DNA from: Agrobacterium leguminum | GTDB lineage: Bacteria > Pseudomonadota > Alphaproteobacteria > Rhizobiales > Rhizobiaceae | Direction of reading: 5' to 3' | Assembly (NCBI RefSeq): GCF_015704895.1 | Contig: NZ_JADQWB010000001.1 | Span: forward strand, 124,001-188,000 | DNA length: 64,000 nt | Part shown: positions 20,728 through 32,199 of the stretch, piece by piece | How positions within the stretch are numbered: the stretch's first letter is position 1 | Layout: each line of letters begins with the position of its first letter | The notes under the pieces: generated by a model | Told to the model about the DNA's origin: nothing | The model's database searches: none | The model's input: only the letters and a program-made list of their open reading frames with translations | Program-made: the position numbers and the translations under genes

Positions 20728-22725
20728 ATGATCTACAAGGCTATCGTCTTTCTTCCACTGATCGGCTTCCTGATCGCCGGCCTGTTCGGCCGCTCGATCG
20801 GCGCCAAGGCTTCGGAATATGTCACCACCGGTCTGATGATCGTGGTCGCCATCCTGTCCTGGATCGTGTTCTTCACCGTCGCGCTCGCCCATGGCGAGCC
20901 GGGTGAGGTGATCAAGGTCACCGTGCTGCGCTGGATCCAGTCCGGCGGCATCGATGTCGAATGGGCGTTCCGCATCGATACGCTGACGGCCGTCATGTTC
21001 GTTGTGGTCAACACGGTCTCGACGCTGGTGCATCTCTATTCGATCGGATACATGCACCACGATCCGCATCGTCCGCGTTTCTTCGCCTATCTGTCGCTCT
21101 TCACCTTCGCCATGCTGATGCTGGTGACCTCCGACAACCTGCTGCAGATGTTCTTCGGCTGGGAAGGTGTGGGTCTGGCGTCCTATCTGCTGATCGGTTT
21201 CTGGTTCAAGAAGCCGTCCGCATCGGCTGCCGCCATGAAGGCCTTCATCGTCAACCGCGTCGGTGACTTCGGCTTCATTCTCGGCATTGGCGGCGTGTTC
21301 GTGCTGTTCGGCTCGATCAATTTCGAAACGATCTTCGCTGCCGCTGCGACCTATCTGCCGGCTGAAGGCGCTGCCTCTTCGGAAACCGTCATCAACCTGT
21401 TCGGCATGCAGCTGGACAAGGTCAATGCGATGACGGGCGTGTGCCTGCTGCTCTTCATGGGCGCGATGGGTAAATCGGCGCAGTTCCTGCTGCACACCTG
21501 GCTGCCGGACGCGATGGAAGGCCCGACCCCGGTGTCTGCCCTCATTCACGCCGCAACCATGGTCACCGCCGGCGTCTTCCTCGTCGCCCGCATGTCGCCG
21601 CTGTTTGAACTGTCGCATGATGCCTTGACCGTCGTGACGCTGATCGGCGCGATCACCGCCTTCTTCGCGGCAACCGTCGGCCTCGTGCAGAACGACATCA
21701 AGCGCGTCATCGCCTATTCGACCTGCTCGCAGCTCGGTTACATGTTCGTGGCGCTCGGCGTCGGCGCTTATGGCGCTGCCGTGTTCCACCTCTTCACGCA
21801 CGCCTTCTTCAAGGCCCTGCTGTTCTTGTGCGCCGGCTCGGTCATCCATGCCGTCGATGGCGAGCAGGACATGCGGTACATGGGCGGCCTGCGCAAGCAT
21901 ATCCCCATCACCTTCTGGACCATGACCGTCGGTACGCTGGCGCTGACCGGCGTTGGTATTCCGGGCACGATGATCGGTTTTGCCGGTTTCTTCTCGAAGG
22001 ACGTCATCATCGAATCCGCTTACGCGTCCCATTCGGTTCTCTCGGGCGTCGCCTTCACGCTGCTGGTCATCGCGGCCCTGTTCACCAGCTTCTACTCCTG
22101 GCGTCTGGCTTTCATGACCTTCTTCGGCAAGCCGCGCGCTTCGGCCGATGTCATGCACCACGTGCATGAATCGCCGATGGTCATGTTGATCCCGCTCTTC
22201 ATCCTCACCGTCGGTGCGATTTTCGCCGGTGTGGCCTTCGAAGGTTATTTCTTCGGTCATGAATATGCCGAGTTCTGGAAGGGCGCCCTGTTTACGCTTC
22301 CGGAAAACGAAATCCTCGAGGAATTCCACCACGTTCCGCTGTGGGTGAAGTGGAGCCCGTTCTTCGCCATGGCCCTTGGTTTCGTGACCGCCTGGTACAT
22401 GTACATCAAGTCGCCGGAGACGCCGAAGCGTCTGGCCGAGACCCATCGTGGCCTCTACCAGTTCCTCTTGAACAAGTGGTACTTCGACGAACTCTACGAC
22501 TTCCTCTTCGTTCGTTCCGCCAAGGCGCTCGGCCGCTTCCTGTGGAAGAAGGGCGACGTCGCCGTCATCGACCACTATGGACCGAACGGCATTGCAGCGC
22601 GTGTGGTTGACGTGACCAACCGCATGGTCCGCCTGCAATCCGGTTACCTCTATCATTATGCCTTTGCGATGCTGATCGGCATCGCGGCGCTTGTCACCTG
22701 GATGATGCTCGGGAGTGCCCTCTGA
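20728..22725 (+). CDS. nuoL: NADH-quinone oxidoreductase subunit L
   Basis: Terminal antiporter-like proton-pumping subunit (ND5 type) with the long lateral helix. The 665-residue protein has about 16 hydrophobic segments and the family motifs [18 protein letters not shown] (with the key Glu), [26 protein letters not shown] and the discontinuous-helix lysines further on. It starts 7 bases after nuoK, and its stop shares a base with the nuoM start. Complete. Confidence 0.97.
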   Translation: MIYKAIVFLPLIGFLIAGLFGRSIGAKASEYVTTGLMIVVAILSWIVFFTVALAHGEPGEVIKVTVLRWIQSGGIDVEWAFRIDTLTAVMFVVVNTVSTLVHLYSIGYMHHDPHRPRFFAYLSLFTFAMLMLVTSDNLLQMFFGWEGVGLASYLLIGFWFKKPSASAAAMKAFIVNRVGDFGFILGIGGVFVLFGSINFETIFAAAATYLPAEGAASSETVINLFGMQLDKVNAMTGVCLLLFMGAMGKSAQFLLHTWLPDAMEGPTPVSALIHAATMVTAGVFLVARMSPLFELSHDALTVVTLIGAITAFFAATVGLVQNDIKRVIAYSTCSQLGYMFVALGVGAYGAAVFHLFTHAFFKALLFLCAGSVIHAVDGEQDMRYMGGLRKHIPITFWTMTVGTLALTGVGIPGTMIGFAGFFSKDVIIESAYASHSVLSGVAFTLLVIAALFTSFYSWRLAFMTFFGKPRASADVMHHVHESPMVMLIPLFILTVGAIFAGVAFEGYFFGHEYAEFWKGALFTLPENEILEEFHHVPLWVKWSPFFAMALGFVTAWYMYIKSPETPKRLAETHRGLYQFLLNKWYFDELYDFLFVRSAKALGRFLWKKGDVAVIDHYGPNGIAARVVDVTNRMVRLQSGYLYHYAFAMLIGIAALVTWMMLGSAL

Positions 22726-24236
22726 TGACCGATTGGCCTATTCTTTCAACGGTCACCTTTCTGCCGCTCGTCGGCGTGGTGCTCCTGCTTCTGACGAATG
22801 AGAACGGCCCCTATGGTCGCCGTAACATTCTCAATGTCTCGCTGCTGACGACCGTTTTCACTTTCCTGGTGTCGCTCTTCATCTGGATCGGTTTCGATAA
22901 TTCGAACCCCGGTTTCCAGATGGTGGAAAAACACGCCTGGTTCGGCAACATCGCTGCCTATCATCTTGGTGTCGACGGCATCTCCATGCTGTTCGTCATC
23001 CTCACCACCTTCCTCATGCCTTTCTGCGTGCTGGCGAGCTGGGATTCGATCGAGAAGCGCGTCAAGGAATACATGATCGCCTTCCTGCTCTTGGAAGTCG
23101 TCATGGTCGGCGTCTTCGTGGCGCTGGATACGGTTCTCTTCTACGTCTTCTTCGAAGCGACGCTGATCCCGATGTTCATCATCATCGGCGTCTGGGGCGG
23201 CAAGGATCGCGTTTACGCATCTTACAAGTTCTTCCTCTACACGCTGCTCGGCTCGGTTCTGACCATGCTCGCCATCATGGCCATGTACTGGCAGGCCGGT
23301 ACGACGGACATGACGGAACTTCTGAAATACGGCTTCCCGGCCGGCATGCAGACCTGGCTGTGGCTTGCCTGTTTCGCCGCCTTCTCGGTCAAGATGCCGA
23401 TGTGGCCGGTGCACACCTGGCTGCCGGATGCCCACGTTCAGGCGCCGACCGCAGGTTCCGTCATCCTTGCCGGCGTCATGCTGAAGCTCGGCGGTTACGG
23501 TTTCATCCGCTTCTCCCTGTCGATGTTCCCGCTGGCCTCTGATTATTTCGCCCCCTTCGTTTTCACGCTGTCGGTTCTCGCCATCATCTACACCTCGCTG
23601 GTGGCGATGATGCAGGACGATATCAAGAAGCTGATCGCCTATTCCTCCGTCGCCCACATGGGTTACGTGACCATGGGCATCTTCGCCGCCAACGTTCAGG
23701 GCGTGCAGGGCGCAATCTTCCAGATGCTGTCGCACGGCATTGTCTCGGGCGCGCTCTTCCTATGCGTCGGCGTTGTCTATGACCGTCTCCACACCCGCGA
23801 GATCGCGGCCTATGGCGGCCTCGTCAACAACATGCCGAAATATGCCGTCGCCTTCATGATCTTCACCATGGCCAATGTCGGTCTGCCCGGCACGTCAGGC
23901 TTTGTCGGTGAATTCCTGACGCTGATCGGCGTATTCCGTGCCAACACGCTGGTCGCGCTGTTTGCGGCAACCGGCGTCATCCTCTCGGCCGCTTATGCGC
24001 TGTGGCTTTACCGCCGCGTGATCTTCGGTGCGCTGGAGAAGGAAAGCCTGAAGTCGATGCTCGATCTGTCGACCCGCGAAAAGGTCATCCTTTATCCGCT
24101 GGTTGTGCTGACGATCTTCTTCGGCGTCTATCCGGCGCCGGTGTTCGATGCGACAGCCGCATCGGTCGATCTTCTGGTAAATAACTATACGGCTGCATTG
24201 CAGGCGGCGCAAAATGTTGCGCTCTCTATGAATTGA
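22725..24236 (+). CDS. nuoM: NADH-quinone oxidoreductase subunit M
   Basis: Antiporter-like proton-pumping subunit (ND4 type). The 503-residue protein has about 14 transmembrane helices with the conserved Glu in [18 protein letters not shown], the Lys-containing [20 protein letters not shown] segment and [18 protein letters not shown]. Its ATG overlaps the nuoL stop (TGATG), indicating translational coupling. Confidence 0.97.
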   Translation: MTDWPILSTVTFLPLVGVVLLLLTNENGPYGRRNILNVSLLTTVFTFLVSLFIWIGFDNSNPGFQMVEKHAWFGNIAAYHLGVDGISMLFVILTTFLMPFCVLASWDSIEKRVKEYMIAFLLLEVVMVGVFVALDTVLFYVFFEATLIPMFIIIGVWGGKDRVYASYKFFLYTLLGSVLTMLAIMAMYWQAGTTDMTELLKYGFPAGMQTWLWLACFAAFSVKMPMWPVHTWLPDAHVQAPTAGSVILAGVMLKLGGYGFIRFSLSMFPLASDYFAPFVFTLSVLAIIYTSLVAMMQDDIKKLIAYSSVAHMGYVTMGIFAANVQGVQGAIFQMLSHGIVSGALFLCVGVVYDRLHTREIAAYGGLVNNMPKYAVAFMIFTMANVGLPGTSGFVGEFLTLIGVFRANTLVALFAATGVILSAAYALWLYRRVIFGALEKESLKSMLDLSTREKVILYPLVVLTIFFGVYPAPVFDATAASVDLLVNNYTAALQAAQNVALSMN

Positions 24237-24254
24237 CGACAGGACCCGTTGGAC

Positions 24255-25697
24255 ATGACCGCTGAAATCCTTTTTGCCAGTCTGCACATTGCGACGCCCG
24301 AGCTGATCCTTGCGGTCGGCGCGCTGGCGCTGCTCATGATTGGCGTCTTCTCGGGCGACAAGTCGACAACGACGGTCACCGGCCTTGCCGTTGCCCTCCT
24401 GCTCGTCGTCGGTCTCTGGATCATCTTTGCCCCCGCTTCGGGCGTGGCTTTCGGCGGTGTCTACATCGCCGATGCCTTCGGCAACTTCATGAAGGTACTG
24501 GCGCTGATCGGCTCCATCACCGCCATGATCCTGGCCGTCGGTCAGGGCCGTTTCGAACCCATCGGCCGTTTCGAATATCCGGTGCTGCTGGTTCTTGCGA
24601 CCCTCGGCATCCTGCTGATGATCTCGGCCAACAACCTGATCTCGCTCTACATGGCGCTGGAACTGCAGTCGCTGGCGCTCTACGTCGTCTGCGCCATCAA
24701 CCGGGAAAGCCTGCGCTCCACGGAAGCGGGCCTGAAGTATTTCGTGCTCGGCGCGCTGTCTTCCGGCATGCTGCTTTACGGCATGTCGCTGGTCTACGGC
24801 TTCACCGGCAATACCGGCTTCACCGAAATCGCTCAGGTTCTGGCCTCGGAAACCCGTTCCCTCGGTCTGGTCTTTGGCCTGGTCTTCGTTCTCGCCGGTC
24901 TCGCCTTCAAGATTTCGGCCGTGCCGTTCCACATGTGGACGCCGGACGTTTATGAAGGCGCGCCGACCCCGGTAACGGCGTTCCTGTCGGCTGCGCCGAA
25001 GATTGGCGCCATGGCGATCCTCGTTCGCATTGTCATCGAGGCGTTCCAGCCGGTCTTCGCCGACTGGCAGCAGATCGTCGTGTTCATCTCCATCGCCTCC
25101 ATGCTGCTCGGCTCCTTTGCCGCAATCGGCCAGAAGAACATCAAGCGCCTGATGGCTTATTCCTCCATCGGTCACATGGGTTATGCGCTGGTTGGTCTCG
25201 CTGCGGGCACCGAAGCCGGTGTTGCCGGCGTCATCCTCTACATGACCGTTTATATGGTCATGACGCTCGGCACCTTCGCCTGCATTCTCTCCATGCGCCG
25301 CAAGGAAATCGGCAATGTCGAGACTGTCGAGGATCTGGCCGGTCTTTCCTCCTCCAACCCCTTCATGGCGGTTGTGCTGACGATCCTGATGTTCTCGCTT
25401 GCCGGCATCCCGCCGCTCGCCGGCTTCTTCGGCAAGTATTATGTCTTCCTCGCTGCCATCGAGGCGAAGCTCTATCCGCTCGCCATCATCGGTGTCATCG
25501 GCTCGGTTGTCGGCGCCTATTATTATATCCGCGTCGTCAAGGTCATGTGGTTCGATGAAGCCAAGGACAAATTCGAGCGTCCCGCCGGCGAACTCAAGGT
25601 CGTTTACGCGCTTTCCGGCCTCTTCGTTGTCGCCTTCATCGTCTTCGGCGGTGCACTCGGCAACGCGGTGACAGTTGCGGCGAAGACCTTCTTTTGA
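24255..25697 (+). CDS. nuoN: NADH-quinone oxidoreductase subunit N
   Basis: Antiporter-like proton-pumping subunit (ND2 type) and last gene of the complex I operon. The 480-residue protein has about 14 hydrophobic helices and motifs [19 protein letters not shown] (conserved Glu), [28 protein letters not shown] and [16 protein letters not shown]. The ATG at 24255 is chosen over a TTG two codons earlier; AGGACCC lies upstream. The end overlaps the start of birA. Confidence 0.96.
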   Translation: MTAEILFASLHIATPELILAVGALALLMIGVFSGDKSTTTVTGLAVALLLVVGLWIIFAPASGVAFGGVYIADAFGNFMKVLALIGSITAMILAVGQGRFEPIGRFEYPVLLVLATLGILLMISANNLISLYMALELQSLALYVVCAINRESLRSTEAGLKYFVLGALSSGMLLYGMSLVYGFTGNTGFTEIAQVLASETRSLGLVFGLVFVLAGLAFKISAVPFHMWTPDVYEGAPTPVTAFLSAAPKIGAMAILVRIVIEAFQPVFADWQQIVVFISIASMLLGSFAAIGQKNIKRLMAYSSIGHMGYALVGLAAGTEAGVAGVILYMTVYMVMTLGTFACILSMRRKEIGNVETVEDLAGLSSSNPFMAVVLTILMFSLAGIPPLAGFFGKYYVFLAAIEAKLYPLAIIGVIGSVVGAYYYIRVVKVMWFDEAKDKFERPAGELKVVYALSGLFVVAFIVFGGALGNAVTVAAKTFF

Positions 25698-26464
25698 GCA
25701 GCACGCACAAGCATACGGGCCGGATGTCCATCGATGACTTCCGGCACGAGGCGATGGCGGAAACGCCGTCGACCAATCTGGAATGTTTCGCCCAGGCAAG
25801 GGCGGGCGATGGCGGCAATCTGTGGATCACCGCCATCCGCCAGACTGGCGGACGCGGCCGTCGCGGCCGTCCATGGGTCTCCGAACCCGGCAATCTCTAC
25901 GCCTCGCTTCTTCTGATCGATCCCGCTCCGATGGATCGCATAGGGTCTCTGCCGCTTGCCTTCGCTCTGGCTGTTTATCGCGCCATCCGCGCAGTGCTGC
26001 CGACGGGCGGTGAACCGCTCGAAATCAAATGGCCGAACGACGTTCTGATCGGCCGCCGCAAGACCTGCGGCATTCTGATGGAGGCGGAGCTGCTGCCGGA
26101 TGGCCGACGCGCCATCGTCATCGGCATCGGCATCAATATCGCCCATAAGCCGGAAAATCCGCTTTACCCCGTCACCATGCTCTCCGAACATGGGGCGTCC
26201 TGCTCGCCCGACGAATTGTTCGCCCATCTTTTCCGTGAGACGGCGGAGGTGCTGGGGGATTGGGACGAGGGCAGGGGCGTTGCCGGCATCATGGCTGGCT
26301 GGCGTGCCGCCGCCTGCGGTATCGGCGAGCATATCACCGTCAATTTTCCGGACCGTTCGATTGGCGGGCGTTTCGTCGGGATTGATGATAATGGTTATCT
26401 GCTGCTGGATGAGGATGATGGCGCAAGGCGCTCGATTGCCGCCGGCGACGTGTTTTTCGGATGA
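25694..26464 (+). CDS. birA: Biotin--[acetyl-CoA-carboxylase] ligase
   Basis: Enzyme that activates biotin with ATP and attaches it to the carboxyl carrier of acetyl-CoA carboxylase and other biotin enzymes. The catalytic domain shows the BirA pattern: ETPSTNLE, the biotinyl-AMP loop [44 protein letters not shown] and a C-terminal SH3-like cap. There is no N-terminal helix-turn-helix, so it is a monofunctional ligase, not a repressor. The start is uncertain: TTG at 25694 overlapping the nuoN stop, or ATG at 25724 (247 residues). The nuoN-birA-rnj order is common in alphaproteobacteria. Confidence 0.92.
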   Translation: MSSTHKHTGRMSIDDFRHEAMAETPSTNLECFAQARAGDGGNLWITAIRQTGGRGRRGRPWVSEPGNLYASLLLIDPAPMDRIGSLPLAFALAVYRAIRAVLPTGGEPLEIKWPNDVLIGRRKTCGILMEAELLPDGRRAIVIGIGINIAHKPENPLYPVTMLSEHGASCSPDELFAHLFRETAEVLGDWDEGRGVAGIMAGWRAAACGIGEHITVNFPDRSIGGRFVGIDDNGYLLLDEDDGARRSIAAGDVFFG

Positions 26465-26667
26465 GGTGAACGGCGCGACCCGAAGGCCGGCGCCGAACCG
26501 CTTTCGACGGGTTGGAGCTTTCCTGCGGCTCATGAAAAGCAGGGTGACAAACCGGTTCCGCATCGGCCCGGTCGATCAGATGGTTCAACAGGTTCGATGC
26601 TGGATAGGCTGGCGGGCGCGGCCAATTGCCGTCGCCTGCATGCTTTCGTGAATGGATAAGAAAAACA

Positions 26668-28335
26668 ATGGCTAAACAGGACGAACTGGTCTTTGTGCCG
26701 CTTGGCGGCGTGGGTGAAATCGGCATGAATCTGGCGCTTTACGGCTACGGGCCGGAAAGCAAGCGCCAATGGATCATGGTGGATTGCGGCGTAACCTTCG
26801 CCGGCCCGGACCTGCCGGGCGTCGATCTGGTGCTGCCTGACATCAGCTATATCGCCGAGCAGAAAAAGAACCTCAAGGGCATCATCATCACGCACGCCCA
26901 TGAGGATCACTACGGCGCGCTGAACGATCTCTGGCCCGGCCTCAACGTGCCGGTCTATGCCTCACCTTTCACCGCCGGCATGCTGGAAGCCAAGCGCGCC
27001 TATGAAGGTACGCGCGCCGAAATTCCGGTGACGATCTTCAAGGCGGGCGACCGCATCAATGTCGGCCCGTTCGAAATCGAGGCGGTCGGCGTCAACCACT
27101 CCATTCCGGAGCCGATGTCGCTGGTCATTCGCACGCCGCTCGGCAATGTCATCCACACCGGCGATTGGAAAATCGACGAAGCCCCGTCGCTCGGTCCGTT
27201 GACGGATGAGGCCCGTTTCCGCGCCATCGGCGAAGAGGGCGTGCTGGCGCTGATGTGCGACAGCACCAATTCGGTGCGCGATGGCGTATCGCCCTCCGAA
27301 CACGAGGTTTCCGAAGGCCTGCGGCAGATCATCGAAAATGCCGAGGGTCGTGTGGCCGTCACCACCTTCTCCTCCAATGTCGGTCGCATCCGCTCGATTG
27401 CGCAGGCCGCGGAAGCAGCCGGCCGCGAGGTGTTGCTGCTCGGCTCGTCGCTGAAGCGCGTCGTCAACGTCTCGCAGGATCTCGGCATCATGGAAGGCAT
27501 CAAGCCGTTCCTCGCCGAAGATGAATATGGTTATATTCCGCGCGACCGGGTGGTGTTGATCCTGACCGGTTCGCAGGGCGAGCCGCGCGCCGCACTCGCC
27601 AAGCTTTCGCGTGACGAGATGCGCAATGTGGCGCTGGCTTCCGGCGATACGGTGGTGTTCTCATCGCGCGCCATCCCCGGCAATGAGAAGGCGATCATCG
27701 ACATCAAGAACGGCCTCATCGAGCAGGGCGTCCATATCGTCACCGACAATGAGGCGCTGGTGCATGTCTCGGGCCATCCGCGCCGCAACGAACTTCTGAG
27801 GATGTACGAATGGACGAAGCCGCAGATCGTCGTGCCCGTCCATGGCGAGGCGGCGCATCTGGTGGCGCAGAAGGAACTGGCCGAACAGGCCGGCATTTCG
27901 CAGGTGCCGAAGGTGCGCAACGGCAATGTTCTGCGCCTTGCGCCGGGTCCGGCGGAAGTCATCGACGACGTGCCGCATGGCCGCGTCTTCAAGGATGGCA
28001 ATCTCGTCGGTGACATGGACGAGATGGGCATCAGCAATCGCCGCAAGCTGTCCTTCGCCGGCCATGTTGCCGTCAATGTCGTGCTGGATAGCCGTTACGA
28101 TTTCCTCGGCGATCCCGATGTCGTGCCCTTCGGCCTGCCGGAATTCGACGACGAGGACGAGGCGATGGAAGACACGCTTTATGACGCCGTGCTCGGCGCC
28201 GTCGAAAGCATTCCGCGTGCCCGCCGCAAGGATCTCGATCTGCTGCGTGAAGCGGTGCGCCGCGCCGTGCGCGCCGCCGCCAACCAGAGCTGGGGCAAGA
28301 AGCCGATCGTGACGGTTTTTGTAACCAAGGTCTGA
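26668..28335 (+). CDS. rnj: Ribonuclease J
   Basis: Metallo-beta-lactamase/beta-CASP nuclease with endo- and 5'-3' exonuclease activity in RNA maturation and decay. The 555-residue protein has the zinc motif HAHEDHYGAL (HxHxDH), the later NHSIPEPMSLVI and THTGDWKID-type HTGDWKIDEAP segments, the beta-CASP region with FSSNVGRIRSI and LTGSQGEPRAAL, and the SGHPRRNEL motif. The start at the ATG of MAKQDELVF is chosen because family members begin here; upstream starts would add an unrelated tail. It sits 200 bases after birA. Confidence 0.95.
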   Translation: MAKQDELVFVPLGGVGEIGMNLALYGYGPESKRQWIMVDCGVTFAGPDLPGVDLVLPDISYIAEQKKNLKGIIITHAHEDHYGALNDLWPGLNVPVYASPFTAGMLEAKRAYEGTRAEIPVTIFKAGDRINVGPFEIEAVGVNHSIPEPMSLVIRTPLGNVIHTGDWKIDEAPSLGPLTDEARFRAIGEEGVLALMCDSTNSVRDGVSPSEHEVSEGLRQIIENAEGRVAVTTFSSNVGRIRSIAQAAEAAGREVLLLGSSLKRVVNVSQDLGIMEGIKPFLAEDEYGYIPRDRVVLILTGSQGEPRAALAKLSRDEMRNVALASGDTVVFSSRAIPGNEKAIIDIKNGLIEQGVHIVTDNEALVHVSGHPRRNELLRMYEWTKPQIVVPVHGEAAHLVAQKELAEQAGISQVPKVRNGNVLRLAPGPAEVIDDVPHGRVFKDGNLVGDMDEMGISNRRKLSFAGHVAVNVVLDSRYDFLGDPDVVPFGLPEFDDEDEAMEDTLYDAVLGAVESIPRARRKDLDLLREAVRRAVRAAANQSWGKKPIVTVFVTKV

Positions 28336-28388
28336 GCCGGGAGCTTCCCGTCAATCGGCCAGGACGTCTGCCTCTTCTCCGTTAATTT

Positions 28389-28425
28389 CAGGGCCGTGCC
28401 GCAAAGCGCGGCCCTTCTGTTTTTC
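28389..28425 (+). terminator. Rho-independent terminator after rnj
   Basis: AGGGCCG (28390-28396) pairs with CGGCCCT (28409-28415), with a few extra inner pairs, followed by TCTGTTTTTC. It lies 55 bases after the RNase J stop. Confidence 0.8.
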
Positions 28426-28504
28426 TTTTAGGGTTTCTTGCGGAGAAGTGATTCCGATCTGCGGATGAATGCGTTACAAGAAGCCCATTGTGCAGGAGGA
28501 TCAC

Positions 28505-28774
28505 ATGCCGCTTCTTTCGGCCTTCGCCGTTTATTTCATCGTCTGGTGGACGGTGCTTTTCATCGTGCTGCCGATTGGCCTGCGCACTCAGGATGAGGAG
28601 GGCGATGTGGCGCTGGGCACGGTCGCCAGTGCGCCATCAAGGTTCAAGGGCGGGCGGATCGTTTTGTGGACGACCGTGATCTCGGCCCTGATCTGTGGGC
28701 TGTGGTACGGCGGAACCTGGTGGTTCGGCGTCAGCCTCGATGACCTGCCGAGAATTATTCCCGTTTTCGATTGA
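28505..28774 (+). CDS. DUF1467-family inner-membrane protein
   Basis: An 89-residue protein with two transmembrane segments (about 3-24 and 52-75), separated by a loop with the conserved PIGLRTQDEEGDVALGT and a cluster of basic residues. This matches the alphaproteobacterial DUF1467 pattern. Function unknown. A strong AGGAGG lies 7 bases before the ATG at 28505, which fixes the start. The location between rnj and proS is common in the group. It lies after the rnj terminator, so it probably has its own promoter. Confidence 0.88.
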   Translation: MPLLSAFAVYFIVWWTVLFIVLPIGLRTQDEEGDVALGTVASAPSRFKGGRIVLWTTVISALICGLWYGGTWWFGVSLDDLPRIIPVFD

Positions 28775-28986
28775 AAAGCTGCGCATGTGATCGCCGTTCG
28801 TGCACATCTGCCCACTCAGACTGGCGGTGAGCCCATGGTCGCGGCAGTTTTCGGCGGATATGACCGGGATTCTGTCATATGGATGTTATATCTCTCGTGC
28901 ACACAGCAAGAACGTGCTCAGTGCCTGATTCACCGCCATAATTTTACCGGAATATAGCGGCGGGACGGGGTTATTTGCATGGAAGC

Positions 28987-29017
28987 AAAAAAAAACAAGG
29001 CCTTTCAGCCTTGTTTT
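28987..29017 (-). terminator. Terminator hairpin with minus-strand T9 tract
   Basis: Perfect 10-bp stem AAAACAAGGC (28992-29001) with GCCTTGTTTT (29008-29017) and a 6-base loop. On the minus strand the stem runs into nine T (A-run at 28987-28995); on the plus strand only four T follow within the stem. It is therefore best oriented to end a minus-strand transcript, although it could also serve the DUF1467 gene 220 bases upstream. Confidence 0.7.
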
Positions 29018-29260
29018 CCAGGTTTCGCGTGATCTGTAACCGTTGCCGGGGCTGCGAACGAGCGCGCCTAAGATCTGATCCTCCCAAGACTGACCGCGAA
29101 AATGACAAGAATTTAAACTTCCTGCCTCTTTTGTAAGCTAAAGCTAGCTCAAACCCCCATGCTTGTCATCTCATTTTTTGCATATTTGTTACAGTCGGCA
29201 AAAAATTCTCCGTGGTGCAATTTGTCGCACCGGATCAAGAATAATATTCCGATCAAAGCG
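29018..29260 (-). ncRNA. Candidate small RNA ending at the T9 terminator
   Basis: The minus strand to the right of the T9 terminator has no ORF but contains possible structure and an unpaired-looking GGGAGGA stretch around 29081. A transcript of roughly 100-250 bases ending at 28987 is suggested only by the orphan terminator. No good promoter was found and the 5' end is a guess. Low confidence. Confidence 0.25.
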
Positions 29261-29429
29261 TTTTGACGCGAATTAGCTATCGCGAAAATACCGCAAAATC
29301 GCCTTTAACGCTCTTTTCATGGCGGGTTTTCATCTTGGCCGGAAACGGCTATATCCGGCGCCAATATCCCTCTATTCGGGGCGATTCCCGCGCCTTTGCG
29401 CGCTGTCGTCCGCATCAATGGAAGCCGTC

Positions 29430-30752
29430 ATGCGTCTCAGCCGTTATTTCATGCCCATCCTGAAGGAAAACCCCAAGGAAGCGGAGATCGTCTCTCACCG
29501 CCTCATGCTGCGCGCCGGCATGATCCGGCAGCAATCGGCTGGCATCTATTCCTGGCTGCCGCTCGGCAAACGCGTGCTGGACAAGGTGAACAGGATCATC
29601 CGCCAGGAGCAGGATCGCTCGGGCGCCATCGAGCTTCTGATGCCGACGCTGCAATCGGCCGAGCTCTGGCAGGAAAGCGGCCGTTACGATGACTACGGCA
29701 AGGAAATGCTGCGCATCAAGGACCGTCAGGACCGCCAGATGCTCTACGGCCCCACCAATGAGGAGATGATCACCGACATCTTCCGGTCCTATGTGAAGTC
29801 TTACAAGAACCTGCCGCTGAACCTCTATCACATCCAGCTCAAGTTCCGCGACGAGGTGCGTCCGCGTTTCGGCACCATGCGTTCGCGTGAGTTCCTGATG
29901 AAGGATGCCTATTCCTTCGACCTGACCAAGGAAGACGCGATCCATTCCTATAACAAGATGTTCGTGGCTTACCTGCGCACGTTCGAGCGCCTTGGCCTGC
30001 GCGCCATTCCGATGCGTGCCGATACCGGCCCGATCGGCGGCAATCACAGCCATGAATTCATCATTCTGGCCGATACCGGCGAATCCGAAGTCTTCTGCCA
30101 CAAGAGCTTCCTCGATCGCGCCATTCCCGCCGAAAACACCGACTTCGACGATGTCGCGGCGCTTCAGGGCGTATTCGACGAGTGGACGGCCGACTATGCC
30201 GCCACGTCCGAAATGCACGACGAAGCCGCCTATAACGCCATTCCCGATGGCGAGCGCCTTTCCGCGCGCGGCATTGAAGTCGGCCACATCTTCTATTTCG
30301 GCACCAAATATTCCGAGCCGATGGGCGCGAAAGTGCAGGGTAAGGATGGCAAGGAACACCCTGTCCACATGGGTTCCTATGGTATCGGACCGACACGCCT
30401 TGTTCCCGCCATCATTGAAGCATCGCATGATGAGAACGGAATCATCTGGCCGGCCTCGGTCGCTCCCTTCGATGTCGTGATCATCAACATGAAGGCTGGC
30501 GATGCTGCCTGTGATGCGGCTTGCGAAAAGCTGTATTACTCGCTCTCCAACGCCGACAAGGATGTTCTTTACGACGACACGGACGACCGTGCGGGCCAGA
30601 AATTCGCCACCGCCGACCTGATCGGCGTGCCGCTGCAGATCATCGTCGGCCCGCGTTCGGTCGCGAATGGCGAAGTCGAAGTGAAGGATCGCAAGACCGG
30701 CGAGCGGGAGACCGTGACGATCGAGGCGGCGATGAACAGGGTGCTCGGTTAA
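29430..30752 (+). CDS. proS: Prolyl-tRNA synthetase
   Basis: Class II aminoacyl-tRNA synthetase that charges tRNA-Pro. The 440-residue protein is the short alphaproteobacterial/mitochondrial-like form with no editing (INS) domain. Visible features are motif 1 around [20 protein letters not shown], motif 2 [25 protein letters not shown], motif 3 [16 protein letters not shown] and the C-terminal anticodon-binding domain. The start at the ATG of MRLSRYF (29430) fits the family; another ATG four codons earlier is possible. Followed by a 124-base gap before lolC. Confidence 0.96.
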   Translation: MRLSRYFMPILKENPKEAEIVSHRLMLRAGMIRQQSAGIYSWLPLGKRVLDKVNRIIRQEQDRSGAIELLMPTLQSAELWQESGRYDDYGKEMLRIKDRQDRQMLYGPTNEEMITDIFRSYVKSYKNLPLNLYHIQLKFRDEVRPRFGTMRSREFLMKDAYSFDLTKEDAIHSYNKMFVAYLRTFERLGLRAIPMRADTGPIGGNHSHEFIILADTGESEVFCHKSFLDRAIPAENTDFDDVAALQGVFDEWTADYAATSEMHDEAAYNAIPDGERLSARGIEVGHIFYFGTKYSEPMGAKVQGKDGKEHPVHMGSYGIGPTRLVPAIIEASHDENGIIWPASVAPFDVVIINMKAGDAACDAACEKLYYSLSNADKDVLYDDTDDRAGQKFATADLIGVPLQIIVGPRSVANGEVEVKDRKTGERETVTIEAAMNRVLG

Positions 30753-30876
30753 GAGCGAGCTGAAGACGGAGCGGCTTCACCCGAAGTCCGCTCCGGTTTC
30801 GTAACGCAGATGCCGCAGAAATATGGGCCGGTTTTCGGAAAAGACCGGCCTTGCAGTTTGAGATCAGGGAGACGAC

Positions 30877-32184
30877 ATGGCACAAGCCGAGGCTGACAAG
30901 GGTGCGGCTGTTTCCGCCGGGGCAAAAACCGCCCGGCCGTTTTCCGCTTTTGAACGCATGGTGGCCTGGCGTTATCTGCGGTCGCGGCGCAAGGAAGCGT
31001 TCATTTCCGTCATCGCCGGTTTCTCCTTCGTCGGCATTATGCTGGGCGTGGCGACGCTCATCATCGTCATGGCGGTGATGAACGGGTTCCGTACCGAGCT
31101 CATTTCGCGCATTCTCGGCATCAACGGCCATATGATCGTGCAGCCTATCGACCAGCCCTTCAATAATTATGATGAGCTGGCGAAGAAGTTTGCCGCCGTT
31201 CCCGGCGTCACCATGGCCCTGCCGCTGGTGGAGGGCCAGACGCTCGCCTCCGGCCGCGGCGGCGCGGGCTCCGGTGCGCTGGTGCGCGGCGTGCGCCAGG
31301 AGGATATCGACAAGGTCAAGGAAGTCGCCACCAACATCAAGACCGGCGATCTGGTCGGCTTCATGGCCGGAGATGGCGTTCTTGTCGGCTCAAGGCTCGC
31401 CGCCCAGCTCGGCGTAACGGCCGGTGACGACATTACCCTCATTTCCCCGGAAGGCGACGTGACGCCGATGGGCGTCAATCCGCGCGTCAAATCCTACAAG
31501 ATATCCGGGGTCTTCGAGATCGGCATGTCGGAATATGACGCCTCGATGATCTATATGCCGCTGTCCGAAGCCCAGCTTTATTTCAATGCCGAAGGCCTCG
31601 TGCAGTCCATCGAGCTTTATGTCAGCCGCCCCGACGATGTCGACGGAATCCGCCCGCTGGTGGAACAGGCCGCCGAACGGCAGATATATATCACCGACTG
31701 GAGACAGCGGAACCAGACCTTCTTCTCCGCCCTGCAGGTGGAAAGAAACGTGATGTTCATGATCCTCACCCTCATCGTTCTGGTGGCGGCGCTGAACATC
31801 ATTTCCGGCCTCATCATGCTGGTGAAGGACAAGGGCAGCGATATCGCCATTCTGCGTACCATGGGCGCAAGCTCCGGCTCCGTGATGCGCATCTTCTTCA
31901 TGACCGGGGCGGCCATCGGCATGGTCGGCACCTTTGCCGGCGTGGCGCTCGGCGTCATCGTCTGCCTCAATGTGGAATCCATCCGGCAGTTCTTCTCCTG
32001 GATATCCGGCACGGTGCTCTTTGACCCGCAGCTTTATTTCCTGAGCCAGCTTCCGGCCGAAATGGATATCAGCGAGACCATTTCCGTTGTCATCATGGCG
32101 CTGACGCTCTCTTTCCTGGCAACGATCTTTCCAGCATGGCGGGCTTCCAAGCTCGATCCGGTGCAGGCCCTGCGTTACGAATAA
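30877..32184 (+). CDS. lolC: Lipoprotein-releasing system permease (LolC/LolE family)
   Basis: Inner-membrane subunit of the ABC exporter that detaches outer-membrane lipoproteins and hands them to the LolA chaperone. The 435-residue protein has one N-terminal transmembrane helix (about 45-70, in IAGFSFVGIMLGVATLIIVMA), a large periplasmic MacB-like domain with the LolC/E signature ILGINGHMIVQP, and three C-terminal helices (FtsX-like permease), ending in SKLDPVQALRYE. Only one permease gene is next to lolD, so the complex is probably a homodimer as in other alphaproteobacteria. GAGATCAGGGAGACGAC precedes the ATG. Confidence 0.93.
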   Translation: MAQAEADKGAAVSAGAKTARPFSAFERMVAWRYLRSRRKEAFISVIAGFSFVGIMLGVATLIIVMAVMNGFRTELISRILGINGHMIVQPIDQPFNNYDELAKKFAAVPGVTMALPLVEGQTLASGRGGAGSGALVRGVRQEDIDKVKEVATNIKTGDLVGFMAGDGVLVGSRLAAQLGVTAGDDITLISPEGDVTPMGVNPRVKSYKISGVFEIGMSEYDASMIYMPLSEAQLYFNAEGLVQSIELYVSRPDDVDGIRPLVEQAAERQIYITDWRQRNQTFFSALQVERNVMFMILTLIVLVAALNIISGLIMLVKDKGSDIAILRTMGASSGSVMRIFFMTGAAIGMVGTFAGVALGVIVCLNVESIRQFFSWISGTVLFDPQLYFLSQLPAEMDISETISVVIMALTLSFLATIFPAWRASKLDPVQALRYE

Positions 32185-32199
32185 GGACCGCTTCGCAAT

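Larger units (their letters stand above)
28775..29429. other. Long intergenic region upstream of proS
   Basis: About 650 bases without a convincing gene, distinctly A+T-richer than its surroundings. It holds a strong hairpin with a nine-T tract on the minus strand (28987-29017), a possible minus-strand small RNA to the right of it, and presumably the proS promoter near 29200-29400, which I could not place. Confidence 0.45.

Noticed and set aside
29018-29260. MmgR/suhB-type identity for the candidate small RNA
   Set aside because: The UUUCCUCCCU core I associate with that family is not present on the proposed strand; only a loosely similar CCUCCC occurs on the other strand.
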